In this document: positions 18,395 to 27,877 of the stretch, piece by piece
Layout of the letters: the number at the start of each line of letters is the position of its first letter
Position numbering within the stretch: the stretch's first letter is position 1
NCBI RefSeq assembly: GCF_000760735.1
Contig: NZ_JMEX01000005.1
Location: 624,223-688,222 of the forward strand
Length of the DNA: 64,000 nt
Direction: 5' to 3'
DNA from: Rhodococcoides fascians A44A
Lineage (GTDB): Bacteria > Actinomycetota > Actinomycetes > Mycobacteriales > Mycobacteriaceae
Made by a program: the position numbers and the translations under genes
Notes under the pieces: generated by a model
The model's input: only the letters and a program-made list of their open reading frames with translations
The model's database searches: none
What the model was told of the DNA's origin: nothing

Positions 18395-20059
18395 TCAGGG
18401 AGTCAACGTCATTTTTCGAGTGGTGGTCAGGGTCTGTCGGCCGACGGGATCGACGTGCGCATGCTCGACGCTCACCCGCGCCGTCTCCCCCTCGGTCGTG
18501 AGAAGCATGACGCCGTTGTCGAACCACGGCCCGGCCTCGGCTTCCCAACTCACGTCGGGCGGCGGCACCTTGGCTCCCCGTGCGAGCGAAGCCAGTACCC
18601 GCGCGGCCGGACGTTTGATCGCCAGCCGGTTCACGGCACGAATCGGTAAGTTCAGCGGGTTGCGGAACGGCGACATCGTCAACTGGTACGTCGCCGGAAC
18701 GTCGCCTCCCACCCCGAACTCGGCTCGCGCGACGTACGAGCAGTGCACGTCGCCGGAAAGCCACATGATGCTGGCGGGTGCGTCGTCGCTTCTGGAGATC
18801 TCGCGCACCAGCGTCGCCATGTCCAGGAACGACTTTCCGAACGCGGCCCAGTGCTCGAGATCCAGGTCGATTCGGAGCTTCTCCCCTACTCGCGCCGCGA
18901 GCTTGCCCCAGCTCCCCTGTGCCACAGCCTCGTTCCACTGTTCGAGATGATGCAGTGCGGGCAGCATCAGATACGGCAGTGACGAGCCGAAGAGCAGGTG
19001 CCGCGGAGACTTCTCGAGCGCTCGTTCCCTGACCCACGCCCACTCGACGTCGTCGACCATCGCGCGCCGGCTCGGATCGAGGTCACGCGAGCACCGGGAG
19101 TCGATCATGATCAACCGAGTGTCACCGAAGTCCCGGTAGAAACTCCACCGGCCGGTCTCGGGCACCTCGTCGACTCGCAGCGAGAACTCGGAGAGCAGGC
19201 GTTCACGATCCTCGTCGGTCGCAGCGGCCTTCACCTGTGCGTACAGCTCGTCCCGACCGAGCTCGTCGGGCGAGAGATTACCGAGGTGCTGATACACCCA
19301 GTACGACGAGAACGCACCCACGACACGGTCCTTCCACCAGGGCCTGGTCTCGATGTCGGCGCGCCACGACGCCGACGAGTTCCAATCGTCACGCAGGTCG
19401 TGATCGTCGAGAATCATGCACGACGGCACGCTCGCGAGCAGCGTCCTGACCGGCTCGACTCCCCACGACTCGTGGTAGAGCCACGAGTACTCCTCGAAGT
19501 CGCAGATCTCGTCGGCCGCGTCGGTGTCGCGGGCACTCGCCGGACCGTCGCCCGCGGCTCGTCGAGCGCGCAACCTCTCGATGATCTCCGGCGACGGGTC
19601 GTCGGCGTAGACCTGGTCGCCGAGCAGGAGCAGCGCCTGCGGCCACTCCTCCGGTCCCTGCCCGGCCATGCGGGTGCCGAGGCCCGCGAGCGCATCCGCG
19701 CCGATTCGCTGTAGGGATTCGTCGCTGTAATTGTCTCCGCGCCTGCAGGATCCGAACGCGAAGGTCACCGGACCGTGCCGGTCGATGGTATGAATCGCCG
19801 CGGTTGCACCCGGTTCGGGCCAGACGACGCGGCCGTCGAACGTCGAGTCGTAGGTGATGGCGGTGTCGGCAGGCAGATCGGTGAGCGCGACGAGCGCGTA
19901 ATGGTGACCGTGAACGCCCCACGTCGAAGCCTCACCGTGCACACCGGTGTCGGTGGTCACTCGGACGGTCCCCGGCCGGTCGAACTCGAACCAGAACGTT
20001 GCATCGTGCGCACCGACATAGCGGACGAGAGGACCGAGTACGAGCGGTGAAGACGTCAT
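18395..20059 (-). CDS. PhoD-like alkaline phosphatase/metallophosphoesterase
   Basis: 554 aa. An N-terminal beta-rich domain precedes the metallophosphatase core with FGSCRRGDNYSDESL, LLLLGDQVYADD, CMILDDHDLRDDWN, RLIMIDSRCSRDLD and IMWLSGDVHCSYVAR, which match the PhoD Fe3+/Ca2+ site pattern. No signal peptide is evident, unlike Bacillus PhoD, so it may be cytoplasmic. The start is ATG 20059; GTG 20068 three codons upstream is equally possible, with no strong ribosome-binding site. The substrate (phosphodiesters) is inferred from the family. Confidence 0.86.
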   Translation of the reverse strand: MTSSPLVLGPLVRYVGAHDATFWFEFDRPGTVRVTTDTGVHGEASTWGVHGHHYALVALTDLPADTAITYDSTFDGRVVWPEPGATAAIHTIDRHGPVTFAFGSCRRGDNYSDESLQRIGADALAGLGTRMAGQGPEEWPQALLLLGDQVYADDPSPEIIERLRARRAAGDGPASARDTDAADEICDFEEYSWLYHESWGVEPVRTLLASVPSCMILDDHDLRDDWNSSASWRADIETRPWWKDRVVGAFSSYWVYQHLGNLSPDELGRDELYAQVKAAATDEDRERLLSEFSLRVDEVPETGRWSFYRDFGDTRLIMIDSRCSRDLDPSRRAMVDDVEWAWVRERALEKSPRHLLFGSSLPYLMLPALHHLEQWNEAVAQGSWGKLAARVGEKLRIDLDLEHWAAFGKSFLDMATLVREISRSDDAPASIMWLSGDVHCSYVARAEFGVGGDVPATYQLTMSPFRNPLNLPIRAVNRLAIKRPAARVLASLARGAKVPPPDVSWEAEAGPWFDNGVMLLTTEGETARVSVEHAHVDPVGRQTLTTTRKMTLTP

Positions 20060-20105
20060 CGTCACCACGATGCCCTGAGTCCGCTCGACGCGCCACTGTG
20101 GCCGG

Positions 20106-20468
20106 TCACAGCAGCGCTGCAGCGACCGTCACACCGCGGGCACTCGTCTTCGCGAGTACGAGGCGTCCTTCGGTTGCGCGCAGCGCCGCCGCCTCCGCGA
20201 CACTGGGCGTTCCGGTGGCGGCCCGCGTCCGAGCGGACGGTTCGGTGACCGTCACCGCCGCAAGTTCCTCCGCGGACCACAGGTGCAGCGTCACACCGAG
20301 GGACTCGGCGACGGGAAGCATCTGAGCGTCCTTCGACTCCAGCGTGGACAACGCCACGATCGTGAACGTCGTCGGTACGACGTCACGCAGGACGGCGAGG
20401 CAATCCGCCACCGACGCCGTCGACGTCGCTCCGATACCCACGACCACGTGCGTGGCCGCCGGCGTCAC
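20106..20468 (-). CDS. Cobalamin biosynthesis protein, CbiG C-terminal/CobE-like
   Basis: 120-aa single-domain protein. THVVVGIGATSTASVADCLA, TFTIVALSTLESKDAQMLPV and SVAEAAALRATEGRLVLAKT fit the CbiG_C/CobE family, which supports ring modification in B12 synthesis. It starts with GTG 20468, sharing GTGA with the cobB stop. The frame stays open well upstream through cobB, but that part is antisense-style shadow composition. It is the last gene of the riboswitch-led cob operon. Confidence 0.8.
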   Translation of the reverse strand: MTPAATHVVVGIGATSTASVADCLAVLRDVVPTTFTIVALSTLESKDAQMLPVAESLGVTLHLWSAEELAAVTVTEPSARTRAATGTPSVAEAAALRATEGRLVLAKTSARGVTVAAALL

Positions 20469-21898
20469 GCGCCCGCTCTGGTCTCGTGGGAACGCGCGGA
20501 GGCGAACGTCGCGCAGGCACCGACGAAACGACGGACCGACTCCGGGCTGCCCGCCGGGTGCGTGTGCAGGTACGACGCGTGTACACCGCCGCGCACGAAT
20601 CCTTCCTGCACGAACGCCCGCTCCGCTGCCACGCTGGGGTTCCGCCACCCCCACGCGGAGTGCAGGTCGGTCGAGGGCGCCTGATCCACGAGCCTGGTCC
20701 GATGGAACTCGTGCCCGCTCACTCGTTGCCCGGCGTCGAACAAAACGGACGTCTCCAGCGCCACCGCATCGCGATAACCGAGAGTGAGCGACGTGCCGAA
20801 GCGTGCTTCGATGTCGAGCACTCCGGCCATCGAGTGCCCGTCGAGTTCGCGCGCCAGGTACAGGAGCCCGGCGCATTCCGCGTGGATCGGAATGCCGCGG
20901 TCTGCTGCGGCGCGGACGTCGGCGAGCAACGCGGTGTTCGACGCCAGCTGTTCGGCGTGCTCCTCCGGAAAGCCTCCGGGGACGACGACTCCGGATGTGC
21001 CGTCGGGCAGCCCGTCCGTCAGTGGGTCGAACACCGCGACATCGGCTCCCGACGCTCGGAGAAGTTCGATGTGTTCGGCGTACCCGAAGGTGAAGGCGGG
21101 CCCTCCCGCCATCGCCACCACGGGACGGGTCTCGTAATGCCTGCCCACCTCGCCCGCGGGGTCCCACGGTCGATCCTGCACCGCCGAGCGGGCCAGTGCG
21201 ACGATCGCGGCGATGTCCACGTGTGCGGTGACGAGGTCGGACATCGCATCCACGGCCGCCCGTGCCCGGCCTCCGTGCTCCAGCGCGGTGATCAGTCCGA
21301 GGTGCCGGGACGGCACGGCCAGTTCCGCCATCCGGGGCAGCGACCCGAGAACCGGCACGCCGACACGTTCGCACGCTTGACGGAGCACCTCCTCGTGGCG
21401 AGGACTTCCCACTCGGTTCAGGATCACGCCGCCGATGCGAACGGACGTGTCGAACGTCGAGAACCCGTGCAGCACAGCGGCCAGACTCTGACTGTGGCCT
21501 CGTGCGTCGACGACCAGTACGACCGGCGCACCGAGCATGGCTGCAACGGCGGCCGTGGAGCCCTCGGCTGTGGCGGCGCCACCACCGGACATGTCGATCT
21601 TGCCGTCGAACAGGCCCATGACGCCTTCGACGACGGCGATGTCGCAGCCCGCGCTTCCGTGTCGATACAGCGGACCTATCCGCTCGGCGCCGACCATGAC
21701 CGCGTCGAGATTGCGGCCCGGGAGCCCGGTCGCGAGTGCATGATAGCCGGGGTCGATGTAATCGGGGCCGACCTTGAACGGGGCGACACGACGCCCGGCA
21801 CCACGCAGCGCACCCATCAAACCCGTTGCCACCGTAGTCTTTCCGCTCCCGGATGCCGGGGCGGCGATGACGACGGCGGGAACGGAGGTGGTCACCAT
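20465..21898 (-). CDS. cobB: Hydrogenobyrinic acid a,c-diamide synthase (cobyrinate a,c-diamide synthase)
   Basis: Amidates the a and c side chains of the corrin ring using glutamine and ATP. The 477-aa protein has an N-terminal P-loop domain (APASGSGKTTVATGLMGALR, residues 13-32), PFKVGPDYIDPGYH and VVEGVMGLFDG, and a C-terminal class I glutamine amidotransferase with the nucleophile in HAECAGLLYL and the His in ASYLHTHPAGSPE. ATG 21898 overlaps the cobO end by 7 bp (GTG 21895 is an alternative). It corresponds to Rv2848c. Confidence 0.95.
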   Translation of the reverse strand: MVTTSVPAVVIAAPASGSGKTTVATGLMGALRGAGRRVAPFKVGPDYIDPGYHALATGLPGRNLDAVMVGAERIGPLYRHGSAGCDIAVVEGVMGLFDGKIDMSGGGAATAEGSTAAVAAMLGAPVVLVVDARGHSQSLAAVLHGFSTFDTSVRIGGVILNRVGSPRHEEVLRQACERVGVPVLGSLPRMAELAVPSRHLGLITALEHGGRARAAVDAMSDLVTAHVDIAAIVALARSAVQDRPWDPAGEVGRHYETRPVVAMAGGPAFTFGYAEHIELLRASGADVAVFDPLTDGLPDGTSGVVVPGGFPEEHAEQLASNTALLADVRAAADRGIPIHAECAGLLYLARELDGHSMAGVLDIEARFGTSLTLGYRDAVALETSVLFDAGQRVSGHEFHRTRLVDQAPSTDLHSAWGWRNPSVAAERAFVQEGFVRGGVHASYLHTHPAGSPESVRRFVGACATFASARSHETRAGA

Positions 21899-22512
21899 TC
21901 GATTCCGCGTTGGCCCTTGCGGCCCGCGTCCATCGGATGTTTGATCTTCGCCATTTCGGTGACCAGATCGGCCGCGTCGATCAGCGCTGCAGGTGCATCG
22001 CGGCCGGTGATGACGACATGCTGATTACCCGGCCGACTCCGAAGCACGTCGACGACCTCGTCGACGTCGACCCATCCCCACTTCAACGGATACGTGAATT
22101 CGTCCAGGACGTAGAACCGGTGCGTCTGCTCCGAGAGTCGCCGCGCGATCTCCGCCCACCCGTCGGCAGCGGCTGCAGCGTGGTCCACCTCGGACCCCTT
22201 CTTTCGGGTCCAGGACCAACCTTCGCCCATCTTGTGCCATTCGACAGCGCCGCCGACACCCGAAGATTCGTGGAGTTCGCCGAGCATCGTGAAGGTCGCT
22301 TCCTCACCGACCTTCCATTTGGCGCTCTTGACGAACTGGAACACACCCACGTCGAAACCCTGATTCCACGCGCGTAACGCCATCCCGAACGCAGCGGTCG
22401 ACTTCCCCTTGCCCGGCCCGGTGTGCACGGCCAGTACCGGTTGATTGCGACGCTGCCGGGTGGTCAATCCGTCCTGCGGTACCGATCCCGGAAGCGGAAC
22501 TCCCTGAGGCAT
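21892..22512 (-). CDS. cobO: Cob(I)yrinic acid a,c-diamide adenosyltransferase
   Basis: Adds the 5'-deoxyadenosyl group to cob(I)yrinate. The 206-aa protein has the CobO/BtuR P-loop VHTGPGKGKSTAAFGMALRA, GVFQFVKSAKWKVGEE and LDEFTYPLKWGWVDVDEVVD, ending with KHPMDAGRKGQRGIEW. The start is ATG 22512 with GAGAAG upstream. It lies 13 bp after the chelatase gene and overlaps cobB, so the three are co-transcribed. It corresponds to Rv2849c. Confidence 0.95.
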   Translation of the reverse strand: MPQGVPLPGSVPQDGLTTRQRRNQPVLAVHTGPGKGKSTAAFGMALRAWNQGFDVGVFQFVKSAKWKVGEEATFTMLGELHESSGVGGAVEWHKMGEGWSWTRKKGSEVDHAAAAADGWAEIARRLSEQTHRFYVLDEFTYPLKWGWVDVDEVVDVLRSRPGNQHVVITGRDAPAALIDAADLVTEMAKIKHPMDAGRKGQRGIEW

Positions 22513-22525
22513 GCTTCTCGCCTTC

Positions 22526-24451
22526 CTACGCGGCCGCGCGTACGACGGCGGCGACGCGCTCGGCCGACAGATCGGCCAGACGGACGTACCCGCCCTGCAG
22601 GTGGCGGGCGAACTCGGCGGCCAATCCGAGCCGAACCATCCCCGACTCGCAATCGACGACGACGGAACCGATGTGATCACCCGCGATGCGGGATGCCGCT
22701 GTGCGCGCGCGACCCACCGGATCCGGTCCGCCCGTCGCGCGCCCATCGGTCATCGCCACCACGAGGGCACGGCGCAGCGGGTCGCGAACCTTCTCACGCA
22801 GAACGACGTCGCGCGCCGTGACGAATCCCTGAGCAAGCGGTGACCTGCCGCCGGTCTTCATTCTTCGCAGTCGTGTGGCGGCGACGTCGACGCTCGACGT
22901 CGGAGGCAGCACCAACTCGGCGTCCCGACCGCGAACAGTGATGACCGCGACCTTGTCTCGTCGCTGGTACGCGTCACGCAGCAACGACAGAACTGCACCG
23001 GTCACCGCGGAGAGACGATCCCGTGCCGCCATGGAACCGGATGCATCGACGACGAAGACTATGAGGTTGCCTTCGCGGCCCTCACGCACCGCACCCCGAA
23101 GGTCGGACGGCTGCAACACGAATCGGCCGGACTGTCGACCTCGCGCGACCTGAGACTCCGCGGCAGCGAACAATGTCCCCACCAGGTGTAGTCCCTTGCC
23201 CGGCTCCGTCGTCGACCGCACGACGCGTCCCTGCGGGGAGCGCGCCCTGGACCTGCGACCCGGGGCTCCCTCCCCGACGCCGGGAACCTCGATCGATCGC
23301 GCACGAAACTTCTCGCCGGGTGTTGCGGCGTCTCGCTCACTCGCCTGTTTCTCGGGGGCGTCGGGCTCGTCCGTCGACGACGTGCCGGTCTGTGGCCCGG
23401 GATCGGGCTGCGGTTCGCCGCCACCGTCGTCTCCGCCCCCGTCGTCTCCGCCACCGTCTCCACCTCCGTCGTCGTCGGGTCCTGGATCCGACTCGGCGGA
23501 GGACTCCGCCTGCTCGGCGGCATCCCGCATCGCGTCGTCGAGGGCCGACTCGTCGATACCCGGTTCGTCGAAGGGATCTCGCCGACGCCGGTGCGGCAGT
23601 GCGAGTTCCGCGGCGACCCGGACATCGGATTCGTCGACGGCGTCGGCGCCGCGCCAGGCGGCGTGCGCCGTGGCCGTGCGAGCCACGACCAGGTCGGCTC
23701 GCATACCGTCGACGTCGAAAGCGGCACAGAGAGCGGCGATTCGGCGCAGCTCGGTGTCGTCGAGCACCACATCGGCCAGCGCCATGCGTGCGTCCACGAT
23801 CTTCCGTGCAATCTCCGCGTCGGAGTCGGCGTACTCGGCCGCGAAGTCCTCGGGACTCTGTTCGTAGTTCAGGCGGCGCCTCACCACGTTCATCCGGGTG
23901 TCGACATCGCGGGACGCGGTGACCTCGACCGCCAGCCCGAATCGGTCCAGCAGCTGAGGACGAAGCTCTCCCTCTTCCGGGTTCATGGTCCCGACGAGCA
24001 CGAACTGCGCTGGGTGCGAATGAGATACACCGTCACGCTCGATGTGCACGCGGCCCATCGCGGCCGCGTCGAGCAGGACGTCGACGAGGTGGTCGTGCAG
24101 CAGATTGACCTCGTCGACGTAGAGCACTCCACGGTGCGCCGCCGCCAGCAGACCCGGCTGAAACGCGCGTTCACCGTCACGTAGCACTTTTTCGAGATCG
24201 AGCGAGCCCACCACTCGATCCTCGGTTGCGCCGACGGGCAGCTCGACGAGCCGTGCAGGCCTGGTGACGCCCTCGTCGTCGACGGCAGGCAGCAGCGCTG
24301 CCAATGCCCGGACGACGGTGGATTTGGCGGTCCCCTTCTCGCCGCGCACCAACACACCACCGATGCCGGGGTGGACTGCGCAGAGGATCAGGGACAACCG
24401 CAGCTGCTCCTGACCGACGATCGCACTGAACGGATAGCCGGGCTGCTGCAC
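22526..24451 (-). CDS. Chelatase ATPase, ChlI/ChlD-type fusion (putative cobaltochelatase subunit)
   Basis: 641 aa. The AAA+ part has Walker [16 protein letters not shown] (36-50), Walker [11 protein letters not shown] and [20 protein letters not shown]. An acidic Gly/Asp-rich linker follows, then a vWA domain with the [18 protein letters not shown] (about 469). These ATPases drive metal insertion by a large chelatase subunit (CobN/ChlH), which is not in this window. Cob-gene neighbours and the riboswitch suggest cobalt. GTG 24451 is chosen because AAGGAG lies 6-7 bases upstream and the conserved [15 protein letters not shown] follows. Confidence 0.88.
   Translation of the reverse strand: MQQPGYPFSAIVGQEQLRLSLILCAVHPGIGGVLVRGEKGTAKSTVVRALAALLPAVDDEGVTRPARLVELPVGATEDRVVGSLDLEKVLRDGERAFQPGLLAAAHRGVLYVDEVNLLHDHLVDVLLDAAAMGRVHIERDGVSHSHPAQFVLVGTMNPEEGELRPQLLDRFGLAVEVTASRDVDTRMNVVRRRLNYEQSPEDFAAEYADSDAEIARKIVDARMALADVVLDDTELRRIAALCAAFDVDGMRADLVVARTATAHAAWRGADAVDESDVRVAAELALPHRRRRDPFDEPGIDESALDDAMRDAAEQAESSAESDPGPDDDGGGDGGGDDGGGDDGGGEPQPDPGPQTGTSSTDEPDAPEKQASERDAATPGEKFRARSIEVPGVGEGAPGRRSRARSPQGRVVRSTTEPGKGLHLVGTLFAAAESQVARGRQSGRFVLQPSDLRGAVREGREGNLIVFVVDASGSMAARDRLSAVTGAVLSLLRDAYQRRDKVAVITVRGRDAELVLPPTSSVDVAATRLRRMKTGGRSPLAQGFVTARDVVLREKVRDPLRRALVVAMTDGRATGGPDPVGRARTAASRIAGDHIGSVVVDCESGMVRLGLAAEFARHLQGGYVRLADLSAERVAAVVRAAA
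23425..23480. repeat. Low-complexity Gly/Asp repeat tract in the chelatase linker
   Basis: Near-repeats of CCGTCGTCTCCGCCC encode DDGGG units on the minus strand, forming the acidic flexible linker between the AAA+ and vWA domains. Length is likely variable between strains. Confidence 0.6.
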
Positions 24452-24468
24452 GAGAGAACTCCTTCGTC

Positions 24469-24517
24469 CCGGCGGACTCCGCGCCGGAGAGGTGACGAGC
24501 CCGCCGATCCGGCGGGC
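24469..24517 (-). promoter_or_regulatory. Two expression-platform hairpins of the cobalamin riboswitch
   Basis: On the transcript the first hairpin pairs GCCCGCC with GGCGGGC (24499-24517) around a 5-nt loop. The second pairs CCGGCG with CGCCGG (24469-24487) and ends a few bases before the AAGGAG of the chelatase gene. No U-run follows either, so the switch more likely controls translation, possibly with Rho. Confidence 0.55.
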
Positions 24518-24521
24518 GTAC

Positions 24522-24632
24522 TGCGAAGTTGTGCGGTGATCTGACTTCGGTGCTTCGGCCCCTCGGGACCGAAGCACCTACACAGTGGCGGGACCGTGCC
24601 TGATTCACACAGGACTTCCCCGCATCAACTCC
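24522..24632 (-). ncRNA. Cobalamin (AdoCbl) riboswitch
   Basis: The minus strand reads GGGGAAGTCCTGTGTGAATC, then AGGCACGGTCCCGCCACTGT, a stem-loop (TGCTTCGG/CCGAAGCA), and CCGAAGTCAGATCACCG. These match the conserved B12-box segments GGAA..GGTG.AA.C, CCCGCCACTGT and AGTCAGA.ACC. It lies between an upstream acetyltransferase stop and the GTG of the chelatase-cobO-cobB-CbiG-C operon, the expected regulon. Exact 5' and 3' ends are approximate. Confidence 0.9.
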
Positions 24633-24656
24633 CTGGTCGTCGAACGACCGGTCCGA

Positions 24657-25133
24657 TTACGCCTCGCTCCATGGAGTTCCGCCCCCACGACGCATGGGGG
24701 TGTGCGGAATTCCGTCCTCGAGCACTTCCTCCCCGTCGGGCAGGAATCCGTGCTTGGCGTACATGTCGACGAGGTAGCTCTGTGCATTGATGCGGCACGG
24801 TGCCGAACCCACCTCGGCGAGCGCTGCGCGCAGGATGCGAGTGGTGTGGCCCTGCCCGCGCGCAGACCGCTGTGTGCAGAGCCGACCGATGCGGAACGCT
24901 TTCTCGCCGTCGTCGTGCTCTTCCAGCAGGCGCAACGTGCAGACGACCTCGCCGTCTCGTTCCAGCCAGAAGTGCCGGGTCTCGGAGAGGAGGTCTCGAC
25001 CGTCGAGCTCAGGGTAAGCGCACGCCTGCTCGACGACGAACACCTCGACACGCAACTTCAACAGGTCGTACAACGTCTTGTTGGACAGGTCCAGAGCCCA
25101 GGAACGCTTCAGGGCAGCAGCTTGCGTAGTCAT
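24657..25133 (-). CDS. GNAT acetyltransferase, ElaA family
   Basis: 158 aa. The ElaA pattern includes LYDLLKLRVEVFVVEQACAY, the acetyl-CoA loop RLCTQRSARGQGHTTRILRA and INAQSYLVDMYAKHGFLPDG. The acceptor is unknown. It ends immediately before the cobalamin riboswitch and starts 12 bp after mqo, so it may be co-transcribed with mqo while the B12 genes are controlled separately. It corresponds to Rv2851c. Confidence 0.88.
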   Translation of the reverse strand: MTTQAAALKRSWALDLSNKTLYDLLKLRVEVFVVEQACAYPELDGRDLLSETRHFWLERDGEVVCTLRLLEEHDDGEKAFRIGRLCTQRSARGQGHTTRILRAALAEVGSAPCRINAQSYLVDMYAKHGFLPDGEEVLEDGIPHTPMRRGGGTPWSEA

Positions 25134-25145
25134 CAGCTCTTGCTA

Positions 25146-26657
25146 TCACACGCCGCTGGGCTGTGCGACCTGGGTGGTCTGCCCGAGTTCGAGGCGAGCC
25201 GACGTCCAATCGAAGACCTCGCGGAACAACGCCCGGTCCTCGGCGAGCTTCTTGCCGAGCGAGGGCACCATCTCCTTCAGCTTCGGCTGCCAACCGTCGT
25301 AGCGGTCACCGAAGCAGCGCTGCAGCACGTCGAGCATCGCCGGCACCGCGGTGGACGCACCCGGCGACGCGCCGAGCAGACCCGCGATGGAGCCGTCGGC
25401 CGCGTTGATGACAGCCGTTCCGAACTCGAGCACTCCGCCGCGACCCTTCTTGCGAATCACCTGCACACGCTGACCGGCCGTGACGAGCTCCCAGTCCTTA
25501 CCGACGACCTGGGGCGCGAACTCACGCAGGGTCTCGACGCGATCGGCTGCCGACTGCGCGAGCTCGCCGACGAGGTACTTCACCAAACCGAGCTCGGTCA
25601 CACCGACGCCGAGCATGGACATCAGGTTTCCCGGCTTGACCGAGCTGGGGAGATCCGTGAACTTGCCCTGCTTCAGGAACTTCGGCGACCACCCTGCGTA
25701 CGGGCCGAAGAGGAGTCCGGGCTTACCCCCGATGACGCGTGTGTCTAGGTGCGGCACCGACATCGGCGGCGCACCGACGGACGCTTTGCCGTACACCTTC
25801 GCCGAGTGCTGGGCGATTAGGTCCGGGTTGGTGCAGCGCAGCCATTCGCCGCTGACGGGGAACCCACCGAAGCCCTTGATCTCGCTGATCCCGGACTTCT
25901 GCAACAGATGCAGAGCACCGCCGCCTGCTCCGACGAAGACGAACTTGGCGTTGACGGTCTTCTTCTCACCGGTCCGCAGGTTCGCGATCTTCACGTTCCA
26001 CGTGCCGTCGGACTGCTTGGTGATGTTGGTGACGTCGGTGCCGAAGTGGACGGTGCCCCCGGACCCGGAGATGTAGTTGAGCAACTGACGGGTCAGCGCG
26101 CCGAAGTCGACGTCGGTGCCCTCGTCGCTCCAGTTCAGAGCGACAGGGTCGGAGAAATCGCGGCCCCCGCCCATCAGTGGCAGCCGCCGGGTGAACTCGT
26201 CCGGACTGTCGATGTACTCCATGCCCTCGAACAGCGGGTTCGACGCCAGTGCGTCGTACCGAGCGCGGAGGTACTTCACGTTCGACTCGCCGTGGACGAA
26301 GCTGACGTGAGGAATGGGGTTGATGAAGTTCTTCGGGTCGCTCAGCACGCCGGATTCGATGCTGTGCGCCCAGAACTGACGCGACACCTGGAACTGTTCG
26401 TTGACGTTCAGCGCCTTGGCGATGTCGACGGAACCGTCTTTGTTCTGCGGGGTGTAGTTCAGCTCACACAGAGCGGAGTGGCCGGTGCCGGCGTTGTTCC
26501 ACGCGTCGCTGCTCTCGGCAGCGGCCGCGTCGAGTCGCTCGTACACGTCCAGCGACCACTCGGGTTCGAGCTGCTTCAGCAAAGCCCCGAGGGTGGCGCT
26601 CATGATTCCGGCGCCGACGAGAACCACGTCGGTCTTGACCTGCTGTTCTTTTGACAC
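25146..26657 (-). CDS. mqo: Malate:quinone oxidoreductase
   Basis: FAD-dependent, membrane-associated enzyme oxidising malate to oxaloacetate and passing electrons to quinone; it bypasses or complements NAD malate dehydrogenase. The 503-aa length is typical. The N-terminal FAD motif is [17 protein letters not shown] (11-27), followed by [20 protein letters not shown], and later [20 protein letters not shown] and [18 protein letters not shown]. Start is GTG 26657. It corresponds to Rv2852c. Confidence 0.96.
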   Translation of the reverse strand: MSKEQQVKTDVVLVGAGIMSATLGALLKQLEPEWSLDVYERLDAAAAESSDAWNNAGTGHSALCELNYTPQNKDGSVDIAKALNVNEQFQVSRQFWAHSIESGVLSDPKNFINPIPHVSFVHGESNVKYLRARYDALASNPLFEGMEYIDSPDEFTRRLPLMGGGRDFSDPVALNWSDEGTDVDFGALTRQLLNYISGSGGTVHFGTDVTNITKQSDGTWNVKIANLRTGEKKTVNAKFVFVGAGGGALHLLQKSGISEIKGFGGFPVSGEWLRCTNPDLIAQHSAKVYGKASVGAPPMSVPHLDTRVIGGKPGLLFGPYAGWSPKFLKQGKFTDLPSSVKPGNLMSMLGVGVTELGLVKYLVGELAQSAADRVETLREFAPQVVGKDWELVTAGQRVQVIRKKGRGGVLEFGTAVINAADGSIAGLLGASPGASTAVPAMLDVLQRCFGDRYDGWQPKLKEMVPSLGKKLAEDRALFREVFDWTSARLELGQTTQVAQPSGV

Positions 26658-26836
26658 TGGAGAATCGACTTCCTTGTCCGTGAGTTCTCGCTCGGCGACT
26701 GACTGCTTCGACTGTTCAACTTTTCGGTGGCGGTTACGTTACCCGTCCGTACGTACCCGATTCGACGCGCCTGAAAAGCCCTGCTCCGATTGTGCTCCTC
26801 GTACGCCGCCCGACGCTCCTACTACAGTTGTGATCT

Positions 26837-27877
26837 GTGACTACCTGGGTGCCCGATGTCCTCGGCGACGGCTACGAACAGACCACCATCACGCTCGGCG
26901 ACGACCCCGACGGCGAGGGGACGGTCGAAGCGACCCTCGTGCGGTATCAACCGTCGCGGACGGATTCTGCTCGTTGCGCGGTGATCTACGTGCACGGGTA
27001 CACCGACTACTTCTTCCAGCAACACCTCGCCGAGCATTTCGCGGCCAAAGGATTTGCGTTCTACGCGCTCGACCTGCGTAAATGCGGACGTTCCTTGCGC
27101 GAGGGACAGACGCCGCACTTCGTGACCGACCTCGAGATGTACGACGCCGAACTCACCGAAGCTCTGTCTCTGGTTCGCCAGGACACCGGAGGCGGGTCGG
27201 TACTACTGACCGCACACTCCACCGGAGGACTGATCCTTCCGCTGTGGCTGGACAGGCTCAATCGCAGGAGCGGCGGGACAGCCGCGCAGGGAATCGACGG
27301 AGTCGTGCTCAACAGCCCGTGGTTCGACCTACAGGGACCGTCTGCGATCAGAAGCGTCGGAACGACCGCGATCGACGTCATCGGCCGGGTGAAGGCGAAG
27401 ACCCCCGTGCCGGGCACCGGCCTCGACACCTACGGCGTGTCGCTCGCCGCGTCGGAGCAGGGCGAATGGGAGTACAACCTCGACTGGAAGCCGCTGGCCG
27501 GGTTCCCCGTCACGTTCGGCTGGATCCGAGCGATCCGGCACGGACACGCGACACTGCACCGCGGCCTCGACATCGGCGTTCCGTCGCTGATTCTCCGCTC
27601 CAAGGTCACGCACTTCTCGCGGAAGTACAGCTCGCAGACCGACGCGGCCGACGCCGTTCTCGACGTGCGTCAGATCGCACGGTGGGCCGGATGCCTCGGC
27701 GACCGGACCACCATCGTTCCCATCGAGGGGGCTCGTCACGACGTCTTTCTGTCCAAGGAGACGCCCCGGAAGCAGGCGTTCGACGAGATGAACGAGTGGA
27801 TCGACTGGCTGTACCGCAGCGCCCACATAGACCGCGAATCCGGACAGAACCACAGCGAGATCGGAACCATTCGATGA
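26837..27877 (+). CDS. Alpha/beta-fold serine hydrolase
   Basis: 346 aa. The oxyanion strand is VIYVHGYTDYFFQQHLAEHF, followed by ALDLRKCGRSLREGQTP. The nucleophile elbow is LTAHSTGGLIL (HSTGG) and the candidate catalytic His lies in IEGARHDVFLS near residue 300. It resembles monoglyceride lipase-like hydrolases; the substrate is unknown. GTG 26837 is preceded at a short distance by TACAGT, so the transcript may be leaderless. It overlaps mtr by ATGA, matching Rv2854-Rv2855, and may act in the same stress response. Confidence 0.85.
   Translation: MTTWVPDVLGDGYEQTTITLGDDPDGEGTVEATLVRYQPSRTDSARCAVIYVHGYTDYFFQQHLAEHFAAKGFAFYALDLRKCGRSLREGQTPHFVTDLEMYDAELTEALSLVRQDTGGGSVLLTAHSTGGLILPLWLDRLNRRSGGTAAQGIDGVVLNSPWFDLQGPSAIRSVGTTAIDVIGRVKAKTPVPGTGLDTYGVSLAASEQGEWEYNLDWKPLAGFPVTFGWIRAIRHGHATLHRGLDIGVPSLILRSKVTHFSRKYSSQTDAADAVLDVRQIARWAGCLGDRTTIVPIEGARHDVFLSKETPRKQAFDEMNEWIDWLYRSAHIDRESGQNHSEIGTIR

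Noticed and set aside
17027..18649. Plus-strand frame opposite the ABC-F gene
   Set aside because: It also reads through the repeat at 18102-18160 but has no recognisable protein features.
20469..21374. Long extension of the CbiG-C-like frame upstream into cobB
   Set aside because: The extension is Arg-rich mirror coding within cobB; GTG 20468 in the GTGA overlap gives the conserved domain exactly.
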